A stretch of DNA of 64,000 nt, taken from Tillus elongatus (Eukaryota > Arthropoda > Insecta > Coleoptera > Cleridae). The DNA is taken from contig OZ023265.1 in the NCBI GenBank assembly GCA_964006375.1, positions 171,995,943-172,059,942 of the forward strand, written 5' to 3'. Under the pieces are notes generated by a model. That model ran no database searches and was not told where the DNA came from. It saw only the letters and a list, made by a program, of their open reading frames with translations. The translations under genes were made by a program, and so were the position numbers. Below are positions 47,061 through 58,335 of the stretch, piece by piece (position 1 is the stretch's first letter; every line of letters begins with the position of its first letter).

Positions 47061-47127
47061 TTACATATTTCCTTTACCTCTTGAAAACAGCTCCAAAGCA
47101 GGATCCAACACGTCGAATTTTATTAAA

Positions 47128-47161
47128 TTCTGGACGCGGTTCAACCCGATAACCAAGTATG

Positions 47162-47253
<92 letters not shown>

Positions 47254-47327
47254 TCAAACTAACCTTGGATATTGGTTCTAGAGGGCCTAGTATTAGTGAA
47301 TATTTTAAAGAAAATTTACTAAAATAA
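47128..47327 (-). mobile_element. TAH element, 5' end with TA core
   Basis: TA tract 47163-47250, module 'aaccttggatattggttcta' and the 5' hairpin TAGTGAATATTTTAAA / GAAAATTTACTA at about 47291-47321. A short 'attctggacgcgg' remains on the other side, so the body is almost wholly deleted. Confidence 0.7.
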
Positions 47328-48177
47328 GATTTCTCTAATATTAAATTGATTGCCATAATATTATTAAGTCCAATGCGTTGTTACATTAATCTCAATAAAA
47401 GCTGCGATGTGATAAAGAGACTTAATGTTTGTATAATTCGAGTCAAAGCTTCCTGAAGTAGCTTTAATAAAATATAGCGTAAAGCTACTAGCAGATTAGG
47501 GCTTGTTTGTCTGCTGAGTACACACGATAGCGGCACTTTTCATCGCACATAATCTACAAACTGAAATGTGTGTGTGTGTGTGTGTGTATGTGTGTGCGCG
47601 TGTGATGTTTACCCATCGAGATTCCCATTAGTTGTTTACATGTCGTTAGAAGACGTCAACTGTGACGCGAGGCAAACATACACACACACACCAGTCTCTC
47701 TTTATCTTTACATGTCGCGAAAAACCATACGCGACACCTGTACTATCACAAGTGGGTACTTAACCGGTCGACGAGACGCTTTATTACGAAGACAATAAAG
47801 AATGGAGTCTTTTAATTTCAGATACCAATTTCTTACAGCGAGAAAATGGTTGCTGCTTAATACAAAATATTATATTTTTCTTTTAAATTATTCCTATACT
47901 ATACTACCTAAATTTCTAAGTTGTTCTGCTTGTCGATTTAAATGTCCATAAAACTGACAGCATCAAGTTATTAATTCTGTAAATGTGTAAGACTGGAGAC
48001 CAGTTTTTAAAGTAATTCCCAACTTTAATTATTCCAAAGAAAGCCAGCTAATTATTAAATTTATAATTTATAATTTTTATGCTAATATAGTATGTTTCTA
48101 AACTAAGATTGCAAGTGGCGTTGTCTGATGTATTTATATCAATTCAGCTAGTTAAAGACAAGGATGTTACAATTTTA
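47328..48177. other. Non-coding with a GT microsatellite
   Basis: A (GT)n tract at about 47564-47605 and short CA repeats at 47680-47693. A (TGTG)-rich open frame here is chance. Confidence 0.45.
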
Positions 48178-48400
48178 AAAAATTTCGACGCAGTAAGTGC
48201 GTTATAGTAGCGAATTTTCATAAGAATAGTACACTATTATTATACGGCATATTAGTAAAGTTAATACTTTAAACTTACAAAGAGCTTGAAGATCGATTTT
48301 AGAGGTCCTAGTACGCGCACATTCGAAGAATTCTTTCAAAAGTGTTACCATCGTTATATCTCTATTATCAAAAAAACCTTGCGTTCCAACTCCTTTTGGG
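48178..48400 (-). mobile_element. TAH fragment, degenerate
   Basis: A decayed 3' signature (TTCGACGCAGTAAGTGCGTT) and, after ~60 bp, a worn 5' module ('agaggtcctagtacgcgcac'). TA core and body are absent. Confidence 0.5.
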
Positions 48401-48800
48401 AAAAATGTCCAAAACTCAATTTTCTATGATGCTAAAAAATTAAATTTCGCTATATCTGTAGATAGTGTAAGTCTCTTTAAAAGAAACTTGTATTACAAAT
48501 TTCATTAAAGTTATACAAAAGATTTCCAGAAGGAAACTTAATAAACGTTTAGAAAAGTAAAGTATCTGCCAAATTATAAACGTAGCAGTTATTTTTCCTT
48601 ATTAATCGTCAGTATGATTTCCTCTTAGTTAATCTAATCAAACCGGTTTTTTCAATATCAACCATAACAAAATTATAATTTTAGACTTCAAGGTGACAAA
48701 CTTATTCAGACGTTTTAAACAAAAATGAGATCTTGTTCAAAACGCGTGGAATCTGTGCAATATAGTTTCTCCAAATATCAAAATGAAACATAAAAAACAT
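48401..48800. other. No recognisable feature
   Basis: Non-coding AT-rich sequence. Confidence 0.4.
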
Positions 48801-48807
48801 ACGTTCA

Positions 48808-48882
48808 TCGAGCTGGATTCGATCGCGTCACCTTCTGCTTAGAAGGCAACGACGCTGTCTCTGGGCCATGTGAGCAGACCTT
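48808..48882 (-). repeat. tRNA-like SINE head, tRNA-Arg related
   Basis: On the minus strand: a D-arm/A-box-like TGGCCCAGAGACAGCG, an anticodon-arm-like GTTGCCTTCTAAGCAGA with loop CTTCTAA (anticodon TCT) and B box GATCGAATCC. The acceptor stem does not close and T-rich sequence follows, so I call it a tRNA-derived repeat, not a tRNA gene. Confidence 0.5.
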
Positions 48883-49106
48883 ATCTAACGTTTTGTTTAC
48901 ATAATAGTCCAGGTTGGCTTCATGCCCGGGATATTATATTCAAAGTATACCTAACAATTAATTACATAATTAGTAGAATTACCATTGAAACACATCCCAC
49001 ATAACTGTGTATATATTCTCATAGCCAAATAGATTATACTGAACATCAGCCGAAACCTGCAAGAAGAAGTAAACCTTCTTCAAACAACAATCTAGCGACC
49101 GCGAAC

Positions 49107-49110
<4 letters not shown>

Positions 49111-49152
<42 letters not shown>

Positions 49153-49163
49153 GTGTGTGTGTG
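49111..49163. repeat. TA then TG microsatellite
   Basis: (TA)n at 49111-49150 followed by a short (TG)n. No TAH modules adjoin. Confidence 0.8.
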
Positions 49164-49339
49164 TCGTCTAAAACCATGGTTAATATTGCAGAAGAAGAAA
49201 CTCAAAAATTTCAAGTCAAGTCAGGTTAGAGGTGAAAAAAAAGAAAAAGTTTAGATATTTCTTTATATTATTTCTTTATATACAACGTTCTTTACTATTT
49301 TAGAGACGGGTGTCAGTACAATTAGGATATGGTGCTTAC

Positions 49340-50584
49340 ACGCAAAAACGCTACGTAAAATTGGCCATGCGAGAAACAGTCGGAATGACATCATTTTGAA
49401 GTAGTGCCAAATAATTATCGACATTCAACTTACCCTCAATGAAAAAGGGACCAATGATATGGTTTCCAACAATCCCTGCCCAAACATTAACCTTCTGGGG
49501 GTATTGCGTCTCATCCAGTGAGGATTTGTCGTTGCCCAGTAGCGACAATTTTGCCGATTAGCATGACCGTTAAGTGAAAAAGTGCACTCATCAAAAAACA
49601 TAACGTCTTCTAATTGGATAATATTGTTATCCAACATGTCCATCATTCGCTCAAAATCTTCTTCCATGAGCTCCTGAGTAGGTATCATTTTGTAGGGAAG
49701 CATTTTATTTTCTTTTAATATGTTAACTATCGATGCATGGCTAACATTAAATGTAGTGGATGCCTGTCTAGTCCATGTATGTGGGTTTTCCGCAAATTCA
49801 AGCATCAGATCTAATTTGATTTCATCACTCAGTGCATTGGCTGCTTTTTTTTATCTGCCTTACATGACCAAACTCGCGAAACTGCTTCTCTATTTTACTA
49901 ATTGTTCCCTGGGATATAGGCGGTAAATCAGGAAATTTCTCATGAAATAGACGAGTAAATTCATGTTGTATTCGGGTTTTATCTCCGTAACCAATCATTT
50001 GTATAACTGTTATTTTATGCATTTCCGTTAATCTAACCATTTTTCAGAATTGAAGTTGAAGTACTCAACAATTTAAATGGCAATTTATAATTACAAAACA
50101 ATTTGCTTAGGCGTTTTAAACAAACTAACATTGCCTCGGAAACTCTTTAATGTATTTTTAATGGATACAATGTAAAAAGCACAGTACTATGGTTTTTGCT
50201 TACTTTCTTATCTTCAAGACCTAAACGGGAAATAAGTTTTAAATATACTAATTATAATATTGTAATAAGTTTTGAGTATTTTATAGCGAATTTCGGTAAC
50301 CACATGATTTTATTTTATTATATCTTAATTGTTGCAATAAACTTGAAAACGATAACATTTTTGAATAGAGAATGAACAAACCTTTCAAACTACATATCAC
50401 AAGCCTATACTTCCCCTTTAAAAAACTGGGGGTTCTACCTGTCATTCAAAGCGGATGAAGGTAGGGATCTCATTTTCAGGTTGAAAAATGTCAATTTATA
50501 ATTTAAATTTGACGTATTTCGGGATCTTTTATAAGAATGTACAGTAACCAAAATAATGAATTCATTCCATTTGGCTTTTACACA

Positions 50585-50587
<3 letters not shown>
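49340..50587 (-). mobile_element. DD41D-related mariner M5, 3' half lost, inserted in a TA tract
   Basis: The 5' end reads CAGTGTGTAAAAGCCAAATG on the minus strand from 50587, next to the TA microsatellite of a TAH copy (50588 on). The transposase reads toward lower coordinates and stops being recognisable near 49340. The other inverted repeat was not found. Confidence 0.72.
49351..50040 (-). pseudogene. DD41D-family transposase N-terminal half (M5)
   Basis: The ATG at 50040 starts MVRLTEMHKITVIQMIGYGD, then FHEKFPDLPPISQGTISKIE and FGHVRQIKK (first helix-turn-helix), a frame change near 49830, then NPHTWTRQASTTFNVSHASI (second helix-turn-helix). D1 lies in VMFFDECTFSLNGHANRQNC. A further shift leads to YPQKVNVWAGIVGNHIIGPF and VIPTVSRMANF. 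The segment with the second and third catalytic Asp is missing. Closest relative in the window is M6. Confidence 0.82.
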
Positions 50588-50648
<61 letters not shown>

Positions 50649-50932
50649 TTGTATATGTATGTATATATTCACACGCTAACTCAAAAAGTTACTAACCGAT
50701 TTTGATAAAACGCGGCAAGAATCTTTATTTCATTAATAGCTTGGATGAGTTCGTTAGCCAGCTCTCACGGATCCGTTTTTCTAAAAAAATAATTTTTCCG
50801 AAAAAGAAATTTGTTGGTATGTTGCCCTCGTAACCAAACTCAACTTTCTAGGTTTATAGAATATTGAGTTTTACAAATTTGAAGCATTTGATGAAAATTC
50901 GCTACCATAAGGCTCGTGCTGCGTCCCGCAAT
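50588..50932 (+). mobile_element. TAH element, 3' part with TA core
   Basis: TA tract 50588-50641, 'aaccgattttgataaaacgc', 'ttggatgagttcgttagcca', 'aattcgctaccataaggctc' and GTGCTGCGTC. The 5' part was separated by mariner M5. Confidence 0.75.
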
Positions 50933-51715
50933 TTTTTTATTTGTTTTTAGGACCTCTAAATAACTAAATAAACTTTTTATTTGCTACTTTCGTAGCCACT
51001 GTGGCATCTGGGTGTAAAATATTAACCAAAATGCTCACGACTTTATAATAGTACCACTGATTGTGTTACCTTCTTCAAAGAAAAAAAGCTTTAGGGAACG
51101 AAAACAGTGGTATTTGTGATTGACCTCAGGTGGATATAGATCTGCTCTATGGTGAGGTCATAATTGCCTATAACACCCTACCCCAAAATAGCTATCTATC
51201 AGATTATCAAAGTTACTAAGGTTAGCAGCACTTTTTAGTAGGATGATACATCTGGATATAGTTTGATACTCACGTTCTCTTCCTTTGCTTGCTTTGCACT
51301 GCCCAGAGTCCTAGATTTGAGGGCTCTCCAGACTAGTGCTAGGTTACATAGAAATTTAGATATCTAGAGAATAGTTAGTAAGAAATAATTGTTTGCGCTG
51401 ATGCCAAAAGAAGGGAGAAGTTAGGGAGGAATTTCTCTTCAATTAAACAGATACTTTAATATAACAAAATATATAAATTTATGCATATAAATTAGATTTG
51501 GAATAGCAAACAAAATGGAATAAAAATGGTTGGTAAATCTCAGAAAAACATTAATTGCACACAAATAACAATCAGATAAACAGCAAGAATTTCAAGAGCA
51601 AGAAATTATTAATTTACATACATGTGTCAAAACAATAAGATAATGATAGTTGCATATTACTAAAATGTTACTGTTAATTACTTAGGGTATCGCTCAAAAA
51701 TAAACACAAACACAA
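50933..51715. other. No recognisable feature
   Basis: Non-coding AT-rich sequence before the R1-like element. Confidence 0.4.
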
Positions 51716-51719
51716 ATGA

Positions 51720-53531
51720 TCCTGGGAGCAATATAAAACCGCTCTAACACACTATAACAAAGAGATAAGGGACGCTAAGAGGGAGTCCTGGAGGAGGTTC
51801 TGCGGGGACATTAATAATATGCCCAGCAGCGCCAGAATCCACAAGATTCTCTCACGCGACCGAGTACAGGAACTGGGATCGATAAAACGACCAGATGGTT
51901 CCTTTACTGAAGCTCGGAAAGAAACGTTAGAGCTCTTAGCACACACACACTTCCCGGATTGTCTGATCCTGAGCAACGGAGAGGTCCTACCAGCTGAGGG
52001 ACGATTCAAACGCCCCCATAGGGAGGACTGGCAAGTTGCTCGGAGAATAGTCACAGCCTCGGCAGTGGAGTTTGCTGTAAATCATTTCCAGCCATTCAAG
52101 TCGCCAGGGGAGGATGGGGTGATGCCGGTCCTACTACAAAAGGAACTGGAGATTCTCCTACCTTTCCTTATCAGGCTGTTCAGAGCCAGCCTGGCCTGGA
52201 ACTATATTCCATCCAGCTGGACGGTGGTTATAGAGGTTAACATTCCCAAATTGGGACGTAAGGACCTCCTACCCACATCACTGAGACCTCTCAGTATTAC
52301 ATCATTCCTGTTGAAGGGATTGGAGAAAATACTGGATGGACACATTAGGGGGAACATCCTGGCCAATAACTCCCTAAATACCCACCAGTATGCCTACCAA
52401 ACTGGTAAATCCACTGAGTTAGCGCTCAATAACCTCGTCGAGGAAATCACCCACTCTCTGGAAAATGGAGAGGTTGCGGTGGCAGCATTTCTCGACATCG
52501 AAGGAGCATTTAATAATGCATTACCTATCTCCCTCTACGAGGCCACTATCGCTAGGGGGGTGGAACCTACCATTTGTGGCTGGATCGGAAACATGCTGCA
52601 CAATCGGACCATTATTACCTCATTGCGGGGGGAGGTGGTCGGGGTCAGGGCTGCGAGGGGGTGCCCTCAGGGGGGCATACTATCCCCCCTGCTGTGGTCC
52701 CTCTTTGTGGACGATCTGCTGGCTATTCTCGAACTCTGGGAGGTTGAGGTCCAGGCGTATGCTGATGATCTCGTCATATTGGTTAGAGGCAAATCTGAGG
52801 AGGAACTGGCTAGTACTCTTCAGGAAGCACTAAATGTAATCAATGATTGGTGCCGAAGGGAACAGATGTCTGTGAACCCTCGCAAAACGATCATTGTTCC
52901 ATTTACCAAAAGAAGAAGGTTGGACAAATTAAAACCACCTATTCTCATGGGAGAAACCATTCCATTTTCGGACCAAGCAAAATATCTGGGAGTTATCCTA
53001 GATAAGAAGCTCAACTGGGACATACAGTTAGAAAACGTTATCCGCAGAGCAAAACTGTCCCTGTGGACCTGCCGGAGAATCTGTGGTAACAACTGGGGAA
53101 CAAACCCCCAACAGATGTACTGGCTCTATGTAGTGGTTATCAGGCCAATGATAACATATGGAGCCATAGTTTGGTGGCCTAGGGTACTTCGTGGTATCGC
53201 GAGGGCCAAACTGGCTCATCTACAGAGACAAGCTTGTCTGATAATAACGGGAGCGATAAGCACCGCACCATCAGCCGCTCTGGAGGTCCTCCTCAATATT
53301 CCCCCAGTTCACATATGGTTGGAGAGGGTGGCGAGGTGGACAACGTACAGACTAAAACAAACGGCAGATAACATGCCGAGGGAAGTCAATCTGAGAGGGT
53401 CCGGTCTCCTTGATGACAGTGATTGTCACAGGATACTGGGAATGGTCTCAGACTTGATGCCTACAAAAATCAGCCGAGACCTGTCTTTCAAGACCGTCCT
53501 CCCGGAAAGGGAGGACTGGGACCGGAATTAA
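51720..53531 (+). CDS. R1-like reverse transcriptase (RB), partial
   Basis: Open from the 5' truncation through MPSSARIHKILSRDRVQEL (51819 ATG) to a stop at 53529-53531. RT motifs: FKSPGEDGVMPVLLQ, LRPLSITSFLLKGLEKILD, NTHQYAYQTGKSTELAL, AFLDIEGAFNNA (catalytic D), RGCPQGGILSPLLWSLFVDD and the box AYADDLVILV. The thumb is KYLGVILDKKLNWDIQLENV. These residues are intact. The RNase H that should follow is in the same frame beyond the stop, so the stop splits one original polyprotein. The endonuclease is missing. Motif style (GCPQGGILSPLLW, AYADD, RNase H plus knuckle) supports the R1/I group. Confidence 0.88.
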   Translation, partial: SWEQYKTALTHYNKEIRDAKRESWRRFCGDINNMPSSARIHKILSRDRVQELGSIKRPDGSFTEARKETLELLAHTHFPDCLILSNGEVLPAEGRFKRPHREDWQVARRIVTASAVEFAVNHFQPFKSPGEDGVMPVLLQKELEILLPFLIRLFRASLAWNYIPSSWTVVIEVNIPKLGRKDLLPTSLRPLSITSFLLKGLEKILDGHIRGNILANNSLNTHQYAYQTGKSTELALNNLVEEITHSLENGEVAVAAFLDIEGAFNNALPISLYEATIARGVEPTICGWIGNMLHNRTIITSLRGEVVGVRAARGCPQGGILSPLLWSLFVDDLLAILELWEVEVQAYADDLVILVRGKSEEELASTLQEALNVINDWCRREQMSVNPRKTIIVPFTKRRRLDKLKPPILMGETIPFSDQAKYLGVILDKKLNWDIQLENVIRRAKLSLWTCRRICGNNWGTNPQQMYWLYVVVIRPMITYGAIVWWPRVLRGIARAKLAHLQRQACLIITGAISTAPSAALEVLLNIPPVHIWLERVARWTTYRLKQTADNMPREVNLRGSGLLDDSDCHRILGMVSDLMPTKISRDLSFKTVLPEREDWDRN

Positions 53532-54382
53532 TCGACCCTGATGAGAGCGGACCTCTGCTGGTACTCTGACAGCTCCAAAACCAATTTGGGAGTAGGAGCC
53601 GGCGCATATGGGGGCAGCACCGATGCTAGACTATCAGCTAGCCTCGGCAAGTACGCAACCATACACCAGGCAGAAGTGTATGCCATCGAGATGTGTGCAA
53701 GGGAAAGTTTAAAAGACCTGTGCACAAACAAATCGATAAAGATATATGCAGATAGCCAAGCTGCAATAAAGGCTCTTGGTTCCTACCGGTGTAATTCAAA
53801 GACGGTATGGAGTTGTAAATCTGCCCTTAACGAATTGGGCAGCTGTAATGAGGTGTCGCTGGTCTGGATACCGGGTCACTCGGACCATGACGGCAATGTT
53901 GCGGCCGACGCGCTTGCCAAGAGTGGGGCCCAGAGTGACTTTTTTGGACCAGAACCGGTGCTGGGGATAACATCTTGCACAGCAAAACACACCTTAAAGA
54001 CCTGGACAGAAAGAATGACAATCCAATATTGGCAAAATCTTCCAGGATTAGCCCACTCTAAGGCCTTCATAAATGGCCTGTCTGAGTCAACAGACAACAA
54101 CTGAGAACTCTAGTCGGCCTGTATACAGGACACTGCCGCTTGCGGCACCACATGCACCGTATTGGGGTCGGTCAGGAGACCGAGTGCCGGCTGTGCATGG
54201 AGAATGAAGAAACAGCAGAGCACGTGCTGTGTTACTGTCCGGCAGCGGACAGGACTAGATACCTGCTCTTTGGCAAGGTAAAGCTTGCTCCAAAAGACCT
54301 GGATCAACTTTCGCCCACAAAGATTATCGACCTCTGCAGGAGGCTGGATTTGACTTTAGGCGTGAGCCACAATAGACCTTAA
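53532..54382 (+). pseudogene. R1-like RNase H and zinc-knuckle region (RB), broken
   Basis: It continues in the RT frame after the TAA: CWYSDSSKTNLGVGAGAYGG (D kept; S where TDGS has G), IHQAEVYAIEM, YADSQAAIKALGS, WIPGHSDHDGNVAADALAKS. A frameshift before 54104 moves the tail (RTLVGLYTGHCRLRHHMHRI and CRLCMENEETAEHVLCYC, C-x2-C-x8-H-x4-C) to another frame ending at 54382. Domain order and the FFGPEPVLGI segment parallel RA (MGPEPALGV), so RA and RB are related families. Confidence 0.85.
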
Positions 54383-54423
54383 GGTCGCGGTAGAGGGCCG
54401 ATATGGCCCACTCACATACAAAC

Positions 54424-54440
54424 CTAACCTAACCTAGGGA
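54424..54440. repeat. (ACCTA)3 tail, telomere-like motif
   Basis: AACCTAACCTAACCTA is three and a bit units of the complement of the common insect telomere repeat TTAGG, at the 3' end of RB. Too short to be a telomere array. Confidence 0.7.
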
Positions 54441-56329
54441 TTAAACAGGACATATTTAGTTGTGCTGGTAGCACCTCTCTGACATTGTTTAGCTCAAACT
54501 TGATTACGTGATTTTAAAAGTTCAGGTTATTAAAGCTTCAGATGTTAAATTTCGGCATGAAAATTCTGCTGACTCAGAGAAAGGATTTGTTCAGACTCAC
54601 CAATCTTCCGGTACTAAAATTAGCTGGTGACCCTGTAAAGATGCTCTCCAGGTGGGATCAATCATGAGTGCCTGACACAGATTCCAGACTCCAACAAGAG
54701 CGGAAAAAGTGGGGGAAACGACTGGGACTTCCCATCAGAGATTATTGGGCCGATAGATGTTACTGCTCCAATATTACAAGACCATTTGACACCTATGTCG
54801 ATGTTCCGAATTCGCTTGATGGAAACTTTGCAAATCGCAGTCGAAACGTGAATTTGCTTAGGTAAAATTCACTACCAAATGACTTTAGGTACGGTAACAA
54901 CCAGAAATTCTTTCTGATCACGACAAGAAGTCAACAGATCTGAACAAAGAAACCACAACTTTTTACTCCCGTTTTTAGGCTGAAAACTATGTTTATTTAA
55001 ACTCGAAAATCGTTTAAATTACTTTAAATAATCACTGACAATAATTACTAGTAGTACAGATAACAGAAAGCACATTACAATCCCGTTTTAAGATAATTTA
55101 ATAGCCACCGAAAAATGACGTATGTTCACTCTCTGAACGCTCAGCAGAGACTCTCCACTAATGTCCCGGGTTCGGCGACAGTTTAGTCGTTGCACGCAGA
55201 AATTTTTACTCTGACCGTTGGTGGCTGTGCTCGAGCTCTTTCTAGCCTCTATTCTTCGAAGATAAAACGAGACCTCCAATCGGTGGCTTTGCCGGCAATT
55301 CTCTCCCTGCACGCAAACGTCTTTCTTGGGTGACATCACCGATTACGGAAAATTTTAAGATAAACAATATTTTGTTCTCGAACATTCTAACGTATATTTT
55401 AAATGCCTATTTCGTTCCTGGAAATATTTGTTCAGTAATAATGCGAGGTAGTTTTCAATGGCAAATATATAATGAATTTTAACGTACAAATTAGAAATGC
55501 AGTAAAGGTGTTTACGGTAGTTGAAGATTTAGCGACTTTTCATAAAAATAATTTTGAAATCAAAACATGAATTCCCTTACAGATATTGGATTGTTGGCTA
55601 TAATTTAAGTCTCTTACGGGTTTATTTTAAATAGTCAATGCAATAACGAAACGTAATCGTTACAATTGTGCTAAAAATTACATACAAATTTAGGCGTTGG
55701 GAATCAGAGACACGTGAGGTGCATGTGTCAACTTGAAACCTCTTAGCAAATCTTTTTATAAGCAGTCTCACAAATAAATTTTGTTAAATCACCTCATATT
55801 ATTACTAAATTGATTGTCTTTGTTTGTTTTAACAGTCAATTAGACATTGTTTAGCGGACTGATTAAATATAGGCGATTCCATATGTGCGAATGCCTACGC
55901 ACATGATAATAAATGGCACCTTCCTAGTGTTGGACATAGAATGGTCCCGCTGAAATTACATCACTTAATTGAAATTAACTGGAACAGATTGCAAGGGGTA
56001 GTTTATTGGGTAGGTCGGATTTGAGGGCCCAATAGACCTAGCATTAAGCTTATATGTAACCACGAACATGTAAAGGGCCCCACTGAACTACTCTGTTCTA
56101 CCAGATACATATGCATAATTAGAAATAGGGCATCGGTTTATTGCACTAATTGCTTATTGTTTATAATGTTGTGTATGTCCACTGAGAATGGGTCAACACA
56201 GAATGTGCTGGTTTGATTGCTGTAGTAAGTGATTTCTGAAATATATGTAGTGTAGAGTATCATCAACGCGAAGTCTTGTTTTAGCGATTTTTCGTAGGAA
56301 AAGTATAATCTAATGAGTGCGGGGCTAGT
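54441..56329. other. Non-coding; no clear element
   Basis: Short frames at 54668-54865 (+) and 55088-55339 (-) show no domain. A decayed TAH-like 3' signature may exist near 55498-55555 ('tttacggtagttgaagattt', 'cgacttttcataaaaataat'). Otherwise nothing seen. Confidence 0.4.
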
Positions 56330-57781
56330 TTAAATTTTTATATTAAATATTAAATTTCGAAAATAAACTTAATAAAAACGTCCCTTTCTTATAATAAATG
56401 TTCAAAATGTTCTCCATTCACTTGCACACAACGAAAAAATCTGCTTTGGAATTCTTCATTGACTGTTATCTTAAATTTCTTATCTTTGTCTTTTAACTAA
56501 AACCTAATTAGTATCATTAATCGTTTCTTATTAAATAGCAATGTTTGCAATGTGAAAGGTGAAATTTAACAGTTCTGTTTTTCTTTGTGGCCTATTGTGT
56601 TGAATGCACGGTCTCCTAGTAAATTAGTCGTAATTTTGTTCCGATAATTTAACTTAATTTTTGATCTAATAATGCGATATTTAACTGAAACTCTGCGAAC
56701 ATAAATATTAATGATCATTGTGTATGGTGATATGTGTAGAACACAGGCACAAGTTGTTAACCTATTTAATGAAAAACTTCCAGATTTGCCCCCCACTAAC
56801 CCAGGGAACTGTGTCTAAGATACATTCACAGTTTCGTGATTATGGACATGTTAAAGCAGGAGACCCAAGTTTGTTGAAGAAGATGTAAAACTGAATATTT
56901 TATTGGCTTTTCAAGAAAAACCAACAACTTCTACCCGTCAAGTTACACGTGAAAATGATGTTAGTCAATCAACAGTTTTAAGGTGTCTCTAAAAAGAAAA
57001 AATGCATCCCTATAAACTACAACACGTTCAAGAGTTGATTGACGGTGATTCTAATAGGAGACTGTAATTTTGTGAACAACTGCTGGACATGTTACATATA
57101 AATGTTATTTCTTCTGCTGACGTTCTGTTTTCCGATGAAGCAACATTTCTTTTGAATGGCGATGTAAACAGGCAAAATTGTAGATACTGGGCTGCCGAAA
57201 ACACCCACTTGAGTGCAACACACTCAGCGTCCTCAAAAGTTGAACGTTTGGGCTGGTATCATTGGTGATCACGTAGTTGGACCTGTTTTTATAGAAAATT
57301 TAAACGGTCTCAGATATTTAGAAATGCTAAGAGAAAAGGTAGTCTCAATGTTAGCAGAATTGTTACAAAATGTAATTGTACCTAATATTCCCCATGAAAG
57401 GATATGGTTTTAACACGACGGTGCACCGCCCCACTTTTCTCTTTAAGTACGGGAGTATTTACATGAAGTCTTTCCAAAAAGATGGGTTGGACGTAGAGGT
57501 TTTGTGGAATGGCCGGCTAGATCACCTCTTGATTTCTTTTTATGGGGATACCTTAAAAACAGAGTGTATAAAACGCAACCTGCTGATCTGGATTATTTTA
57601 AAATGAAAATAACAACAGAATTTAAGAACGTAACGCCTGACGTGTTGAACAGAGTTGGGGAAGAATTCCAGAGCAGATTATTTCGTTGTGTGCAAGTGAA
57701 TGGAGAACCTTTTAAACATTTATTATAAAAAAGGACGTTTTTATTAAGTTTATTTTCGAAATTTGAATTTCAGGGTAAACT
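56330..57781 (+). mobile_element. DD41D-related mariner M6 with inverted repeats reaching into the gene
   Basis: The ~100 bp at 56352-56456 are an inverted copy of 57667-57766. Shared words include AATAAACTTAATAAAAACGT and GTTCTCCATTCACTTGCACA. The right arm covers the last ~30 codons of the transposase, so the left arm is an antisense copy of the coding end. Outer ends are about 56330 and 57781. Confidence 0.78.
56732..57728 (+). pseudogene. DD41D-family transposase (M6), broken
   Basis: Pieces in order: VVNLFNEKLPDLPP and SKIHSQFRDYGHVKAG (first helix-turn-helix, frameshifted), LLAFQEKPTTSTRQVTREND (second), then DVLFSDEATFLLNGDVNRQN with D1. RPQKLNVWAGIIGDHVVGPV follows in another frame. 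After a stop: HDGAPPHFSL, a stop, VREYLHEVFPKRWVGRRG and WPARSPLDFFLWGYLKNRVY. The DLTP expected between RSP and LD is missing, shortening the D2-D3 spacing to 37. This looks like a 12-bp deletion from a DD41D ancestor. It ends NGEPFKHLL at 57728. Related to M5. Confidence 0.82.
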
Positions 57782-57784
57782 GTT

Positions 57785-58096
57785 TATTTTTAATATTCCG
57801 GTATTAAATTTCTACCCTGTATTGAAAACTCTAATATTAGACCAGACATATGGGGGTATCTCCGCATTCAGAGAAATGTTATCCATCGAATTGTGATGAA
57901 AAAATGTAGGGTTGTTGTTTAAAAAAAATTGGATAAAGTGGTGGGGGTAAAATGGTGGGAATTTAATTTTTTTAACTATGATTATAAGATAATGTTCGAC
58001 ACATTAAACTTCACGTGTCTCAACGTTTTCCACAAAAACTATTTTTTTCTGAATAACGAATTTTATTCCATAAGTATGTTTCACACTGTACACATG

Positions 58097-58097
<1 letters not shown>
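57785..58097. other. Non-coding
   Basis: AT-rich sequence leading into a TA tract; nothing recognised. Confidence 0.35.
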
Positions 58098-58170
<73 letters not shown>

Positions 58171-58335
58171 CATACATATGTATGTATATACATAAAAATT
58201 AAACTGTCCTCGGAGATGGGTTCTAGTGGACCTAGTTCGCTTTAGGGAATTCGTTAGGGAATTTCTTTTAAAATATAAAAGTCGCGTTCTCTTCTGTTGC
58301 GAAATTTTCTTACGAAAATTTGCTAGAAAAGGCAA
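58098..58335 (-). mobile_element. TAH element, 5' end with TA core
   Basis: TA tract 58098-58166 followed by ATAC repeats, 'ctcggagatgggttctagtg' and a worn 5' hairpin (GCGAAATTTTCTTAC / GAAAATTTGCTA) near 58299-58325. Confidence 0.65.

Larger units (their letters stand above)
51716..54440 (+). mobile_element. R1-like retrotransposon RB, 5'-truncated, ACCTA-ended
   Basis: G+C-rich island with RT, RNase H and zinc knuckle. The 5' end is inside the linker before the RT (WEQYKTALTHYNKEIRDAKR). After a short 3' UTR the element ends in AACCTAACCTAACCTA with no A-tail. I found no target duplication. Confidence 0.85.

Noticed and set aside
54424..54440. A true internal telomere array
   Set aside because: Only about three units; too short to call, so kept as an element tail.
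55088..55339. Minus-strand 83-codon frame as a gene
   Set aside because: Basic, serine/arginine-rich, no domain, no neighbouring coding signal.
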